16,540 nt of DNA from Methylococcaceae bacterium UBA7658 (GTDB taxonomy: Bacteria > Pseudomonadota > Gammaproteobacteria > Methylococcales > Methylomonadaceae), in the NCBI GenBank assembly GCA_002483425.1, contig DLHW01000012.1, forward strand, positions 1 through 16,540, read 5' to 3'. How positions within the stretch are numbered: the stretch's first letter is position 1; each line of letters opens with the position of its first letter. The translations under genes and the position numbers were made by a program. The notes beneath the pieces are model-generated. The model saw nothing but the letters and a program-made list of their open reading frames with translations. It made no database searches and was not told the DNA's origin. Shown one piece after another: positions 13,632 through 16,540 of the stretch.

Positions 13632-14183
13632 CTAGCGCGAATCAGAGCGTTGTAATTTTAGCAAGACATAAACGGCCCCGGTTCCGCCCTGTTTTTGCGG
13701 CGCCGAACAAAAAGCTTGAACATCCGGGTGCTTCCTTAGCCAGCGATTCAAGTTATTTTTAAGCACCGGATGGCTGCCGGAAGCGCGATAACCTTTACCG
13801 TGGATGATATGAACGCAACGGTAACCCGCTATCCTGCTCAGCGATAAAAATTCCAGTAATTGCCTCTTTGCGGTTTCGCTGGTGAAGCCATGCAAATCCA
13901 ATTCGGCTTGCACACTAAAAAAACCCTTACGTAACTTCGTTAAAACATTGTTTTGAATGCCTGGTGCGGCATAACACAGGCTTTCTTCGTGGCTGACTTG
14001 TTCGAGGTCTGGGACGAAAATATCCGTCATATCCTCGTCAAAGAGTTTAGGCTTCGGTTTTGGATAGGGTTTCGGAGAGGTATCCGGCTTTAAAACGATT
14101 TTATCGCTTTTAACCGTTTGTACATTGCCGACAGTTTGCCTGAATAAATCCCGGTCGCTCGGGCTGATGATTTTTTTTGTCAC
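13632..14183 (-). CDS. Smr-domain protein (SmrA/SmrB-like nuclease)
   Basis: 183 residues. The N-terminal half begins SPSDRDLFRQTVGNVQTVKSD, followed by a Pro/Lys-rich linker with repeated KP and YP pairs (34-47). The C-terminal Smr domain has LDLHGF (95-100), HIIHGKGY (125-132) and GGTGAVYVLL (166-175), all three hallmark motifs. Length and the VLTKLRKG lead-in match the short gammaproteobacterial SmrA/SmrB proteins. SmrB cuts mRNA at collided ribosomes in E. coli; SmrA's role is less clear. The D-L-H-G motif resembles SmrB, the lead-in resembles SmrA, so I give no symbol. It is transcribed divergently from surE and converges on the Crp/Fnr gene, with only 36 bp between them and no clear terminator. 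Confidence 0.85.
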   Translation of the reverse strand: MTKKIISPSDRDLFRQTVGNVQTVKSDKIVLKPDTSPKPYPKPKPKLFDEDMTDIFVPDLEQVSHEESLCYAAPGIQNNVLTKLRKGFFSVQAELDLHGFTSETAKRQLLEFLSLSRIAGYRCVHIIHGKGYRASGSHPVLKNNLNRWLRKHPDVQAFCSAPQKQGGTGAVYVLLKLQRSDSR

Positions 14184-14257
14184 GAAAGCTGGTTTAATTG
14201 CGCAAAATTGCTACCATTTACGATTTTATAGGGTTATTGGCGGCAAGGCGATGGTTG

Positions 14258-15019
14258 ATGTACATTTTGTTGAGTAATGACGACGGCTATTTGGCTGAGG
14301 GGCTTTCGACGTTGGCGAATACCTTAAAGCAGGTTGCCGACATTGCAGTGGTCGCTCCGGACAAAAACCGGAGCGCCGCCAGCAATTCATTGACGCTGGA
14401 AATGCCCCTTAGAGCTGCGTTCGGCGAGAACGGTTTTATCAAGGTAGACGGCACACCGACCGATTGCGTGCACTTGGCGATTACCGGTTTGCTGGAAAAG
14501 GAACCCGACATGGTGTTTGCCGGGATTAACCACGGCGGTAATTTGGGCGACGACGTGTTGTATTCCGGTACGGTGGCCGCCGCCACGGAAGGACGGTTTT
14601 TAGGTTTGCCTGCGGTCGCAATTTCGCTGGCCGGCAATAGCGAAGAATTAGTCTATTTTGAAACGGCGGCGCAAGTTGCGCTAACTTTATTAAAACAATT
14701 GATCGACAAACCCTTACCCAAAGACAGCATCCTGAATGTCAACGTGCCGAATATTCCGCTAAGCGAGTTAAAAGGTTACCAAGCCACCCGTCTCGGGCAG
14801 CGGCATAAATCGGAACCCGTAATTACCGGCAAGGATCCACGCGGCCGGGTTTTATATTGGGTTGGGCCGCCTGGCGCGGAGCAGGATGCCGGTCCCGGCA
14901 CCGATTTTTACGCGGTCAGCGCAGGCTATGTGTCGGTTACGCCGTTACAACTGGATTTAACGTGGTACGACCGTCTTAAGGCATTGGACGCATGGCTGCC
15001 GCAGGAGACTCGCCTATGA
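14258..15019 (+). CDS. surE: 5'/3'-nucleotidase SurE
   Basis: 253 residues from the ATG at 14258, the E. coli SurE length; an ATG at 14198 would add 20 residues not found in the family. SurE is a metal-dependent nucleoside-monophosphate phosphatase in the cytoplasm, linked to stress survival. Visible motifs: MYILLSNDDG with the metal ligands D8-D9, APDKNRSAASNSLT with the third ligand Ser, VDGTPTDCVHLAITGLL, and GINHGGNLGDDVLYSGTVAAA with the fourth ligand Asn. LNVNVPN follows toward the end. AAGG lies 9 bases before the ATG. It overlaps pcm by ATGA, so the two are translationally coupled, as usual in gammaproteobacteria. Confidence 0.95.
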   Translation: MYILLSNDDGYLAEGLSTLANTLKQVADIAVVAPDKNRSAASNSLTLEMPLRAAFGENGFIKVDGTPTDCVHLAITGLLEKEPDMVFAGINHGGNLGDDVLYSGTVAAATEGRFLGLPAVAISLAGNSEELVYFETAAQVALTLLKQLIDKPLPKDSILNVNVPNIPLSELKGYQATRLGQRHKSEPVITGKDPRGRVLYWVGPPGAEQDAGPGTDFYAVSAGYVSVTPLQLDLTWYDRLKALDAWLPQETRL

Positions 15020-15678
15020 ACCCAAGTCTGCAAGGCATTGGCATGACCTCGCAGCGCACCCGCGACCGCATGGTGAACCGCTTGATTGAGCAGGGCGTCC
15101 GCAACCACAAAGTGCTGGACATTATGCGGACGACGCCGCGCCATATTTTTGTCGACGAGGCGTTGGCGAGCCGGGCGTATGAAGATACGCCGTTACCGAT
15201 CGGTTATAACCAAACCATCTCGCAACCTTATATCGTCGCCCGGATGACCGAATTGTTAATCAATAAATTAAGTCATTCCCATAAGGTGCTTGAAATCGGC
15301 ACCGGCTGCGGTTATCAAACCGCCATCCTCGCGCAATTGGTCGATCACGTCTATTCGGTGGAACGGATTTTACCGTTGCAGAAAAAGGCCAAAAACCATT
15401 TGTTCGATCTCAAGATTAAGAACGTCAGCTACATCCACAACGACGGCGGTTGGGGCTGGCCCGAGTATGCGCCTTTCGACGGTATATTAGTCAGCGCCGC
15501 ACCGGCTGAAATCCCGGACGCCTTGCTCGAACAAATGGCGATGGGTGCTGTCATGATTATTCCAGCCGGCGAAAGCGGCGGGCAAACCTTGCAAAGGGTG
15601 ATCCGTACCGATAAAGGTTTCGAGGTGGAAGAGTTTGAGGCGGTGAGTTTTGTGCCGTTTTTGTCGGGGAGGGAGTAG
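15016..15678 (+). CDS. pcm: Protein-L-isoaspartate O-methyltransferase
   Basis: 220 residues from the ATG that overlaps the surE stop (ATGA), preceded by AGGAG at good distance; an ATG at 14992 in the same frame lies well inside surE and is less likely. The enzyme methylates L-isoaspartyl residues with S-adenosylmethionine to start their repair in aged proteins. The family signature PIGYNQTISQPYIVARMTEL lies at about 61-80, SAM motif I VLEIGTGCGYQTAIL at 91-105, VYSVERI (motif II) at 112-118, and a DGILVSAAP strand later. It forms the classical surE-pcm pair, but the nlpD and rpoS that often follow are replaced here by a convergent CBS-domain gene. Confidence 0.95.
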   Translation: MNPSLQGIGMTSQRTRDRMVNRLIEQGVRNHKVLDIMRTTPRHIFVDEALASRAYEDTPLPIGYNQTISQPYIVARMTELLINKLSHSHKVLEIGTGCGYQTAILAQLVDHVYSVERILPLQKKAKNHLFDLKIKNVSYIHNDGGWGWPEYAPFDGILVSAAPAEIPDALLEQMAMGAVMIIPAGESGGQTLQRVIRTDKGFEVEEFEAVSFVPFLSGRE

Positions 15679-15691
15679 GGATGCAGGGGGA

Positions 15692-15714
15692 ATCCGGGGC
15701 TTGAACTCCCGGAT
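15692..15714. other. Inverted repeat between convergent pcm and CBS genes
   Basis: ATCCGGG and CCCGGAT form a perfect 7-bp stem with a 9-base loop, 14 bp after the pcm stop. No T tract follows on either strand. It may help to end either transcript, but it is not a standard terminator. Confidence 0.3.
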
Positions 15715-15743
15715 GACGCGTTGAGAGGCATAACAGGCTATTC

Positions 15744-16133
15744 TTATGAAACCAACGCCCTTAAGACATCCGTACGGCTAATAATGCCAACCAATTTCCC
15801 GTGGTCGAAAACCGGGTAACTTCTTACCGGGGAACCCTGGAAATTTTGCGCTAAATTTACAATGCTGGAATTGGCGTCGACACTGATAATATCGGTGGAC
15901 ATGAAGTCCCCCACTTTCCCTGACATGCCCTGGTCGTAGACGCTTGCTAAAACTACACGCATGCCATCCTTCTCTGAGAACATGCCAATTAATTGGCCAT
16001 GTTCATCCATCACCGGGGCGCAGGTGATTTTATTTTCCAGCAACTTTTTGATGGCGTCAGACACATTGGTTTGCTTGGAGAGCGAAACCAGTCTTTTAGT
16101 CATATAATCGGCAACAGTTATTTTCGACAACAT
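15744..16133 (-). CDS. Small protein of two CBS domains
   Basis: 129 residues when started at the ATG at 16133, which has AAGGAG six bases upstream; another ATG (16136) and a TTG (16139) directly before it are possible starts but sit too close to the ribosome site. The whole chain is a tandem CBS pair (Bateman module): VADYMTKRLVSLSKQTNVSDA with VMDEHGQLIGMFSEKDGMRV first, then VGDFMSTDIISVDANSSIVNLA and VFDHGKLVGIISRTDVLRAL. Such modules bind adenine nucleotides and sense energy state, usually controlling a partner protein. There is no second domain here, so the partner is unknown. It stands alone and converges on pcm. Confidence 0.88.
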   Translation of the reverse strand: MLSKITVADYMTKRLVSLSKQTNVSDAIKKLLENKITCAPVMDEHGQLIGMFSEKDGMRVVLASVYDQGMSGKVGDFMSTDIISVDANSSIVNLAQNFQGSPVRSYPVFDHGKLVGIISRTDVLRALVS

Positions 16134-16139
16134 CATCAA

Positions 16140-16481
16140 CTCCTTGGGCTATTATTTTTAATAGGGTTGATTGGGGAAGCCACGTAAGTGAAATCCGCCT
16201 ACAGGTTACGATTAACCTAAGAGTCTTTTTACTCTTATAAACGCAAGTTGGCAATAGCCTCTATATAGAATGTTCGGCGCGGTTTTTTTATAAACAGAGA
16301 ACGTATTTAGAAGCAGCTGATGAGGGAAATAAATTTTAGATCGTGTCAAATAGCCCTTATCAAGGGTAACGTGATAGAGGACGTTTAGCAGACGAATCCT
16401 CGTATCCCGCAAGTTCCACCTATGCTAACTTGCTTCACTGACACCAAAATCACGTTAATTACATGAAATTGTAGGTTGGTG
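16140..16481. other. Intergenic stretch with two small hairpins, no supported gene
   Basis: Upstream of the CBS gene are two adjacent inverted repeats: AGGTTA-CGAT-TAACCT (16203-16218) and TAAGAGT-CTTTTT-ACTCTTA (16218-16237). They could lie in its leader or act as operators. I see no credible promoter, RNA gene or coding region in the remainder. Confidence 0.4.
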
Positions 16482-16540
16482 GTGAGCTTGCGAACCCCAA
16501 CAAAACATGCTTACCCATTTGTTGGGGTTCGCAAGCTCAC
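16482..16540. repeat. Perfect 23-bp inverted repeat, REP/MITE-like
   Basis: The arms 16482-16504 and 16518-16540 are exactly complementary over 23 bp (one arm begins GTGAGCTTGCGAACCCCAAC), with a 13-base loop. A GTAGGTTGGTG flank precedes it and its mirror partner, if any, lies beyond the window. Dispersed palindromes with GTAGGTTGG-type ends and CCCAAC cores are common in methanotroph and cyanobacterial genomes, so a mobile or REP-like unit is likely. Confidence 0.65.

Noticed and set aside
14287..14637. Minus-strand frame of 116 residues inside surE
   Set aside because: Antisense shadow of a fully conserved surE.
15685..15720. tRNA-like fragment between pcm and the CBS gene
   Set aside because: Only a simple 7-bp inverted repeat; no cloverleaf or acceptor stem can be drawn.
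16212..16412. 66-residue open frame on the minus strand upstream of the CBS gene
   Set aside because: No ribosome site, no recognisable family, and it covers the two small hairpins; chance frame in AT-rich DNA.

Overview
The window most likely comes from a gammaproteobacterial methanotroph of the Methylococcales type. The evidence is a tandem pair of methylene-tetrahydromethanopterin dehydrogenase genes (MtdB family; C1 oxidation with an archaeal-type cofactor) together with gammaproteobacterial housekeeping genes: surE-pcm, a GacA/UvrY-type regulator and an Smr protein. No rRNA, tRNA, CRISPR array, insertion sequence or prophage gene was seen. Base composition looks moderate and even, with no obvious foreign island.

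Left half (1-9180, all minus strand): a dense block of envelope genes. Read in the direction of transcription it runs: secreted protein with a histidine at its predicted mature N-terminus (9180-8218; own sigma54-like promoter and terminator); a second such small protein (7889-7428); a membrane-anchored protein (7281-6652); a DUF4266 lipoprotein (6591-6367); a very large DUF3570 outer-membrane protein fused to a second barrel-like half through a His-rich linker (6380-3489); an STN plus HEAT-repeat protein (3484-2582); a TlpA-type thioredoxin (2532-2017); an ApbE-like flavin transferase (1753-851); a secreted YHS/TRASH-like Cys protein (745-341); and the start of a membrane protein of the fused MFS/spermidine-synthase type (299 to the window edge). 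ApbE, thioredoxin, DUF3570 and DUF4266 together suggest an envelope redox system using covalent flavin. The His/Met/Cys-rich parts suggest metal, plausibly copper, handling. This is inference; no function is proven for the core DUF proteins.

The 722-bp divergent intergenic region (9181-9902) is the best regulatory signal in the window. Facing the 9180 gene there is a 15/16 match to a sigma54 -24/-12 promoter. About 100 bp upstream of its predicted start lies a perfect IHF core match. At -235, -311 and -341 sit three copies of a GTGTSATATSACAC dyad that all fit TGT-N10-ACA, the NifA-type enhancer format. This is textbook enhancer architecture, although the activator is not encoded here.

Right half (9903-16540): two mtdB-like genes on the plus strand, whose Rossmann folds differ at the position that usually sets NAD versus NADP preference; a convergent GacA/UvrY-like response regulator; a Crp/Fnr regulator; a convergent Smr protein; a surE-pcm operon with an ATGA overlap; a small two-CBS-domain protein on the minus strand; and, at the window edge, a perfect 23-bp inverted repeat that looks like a dispersed palindromic (REP-like) element.
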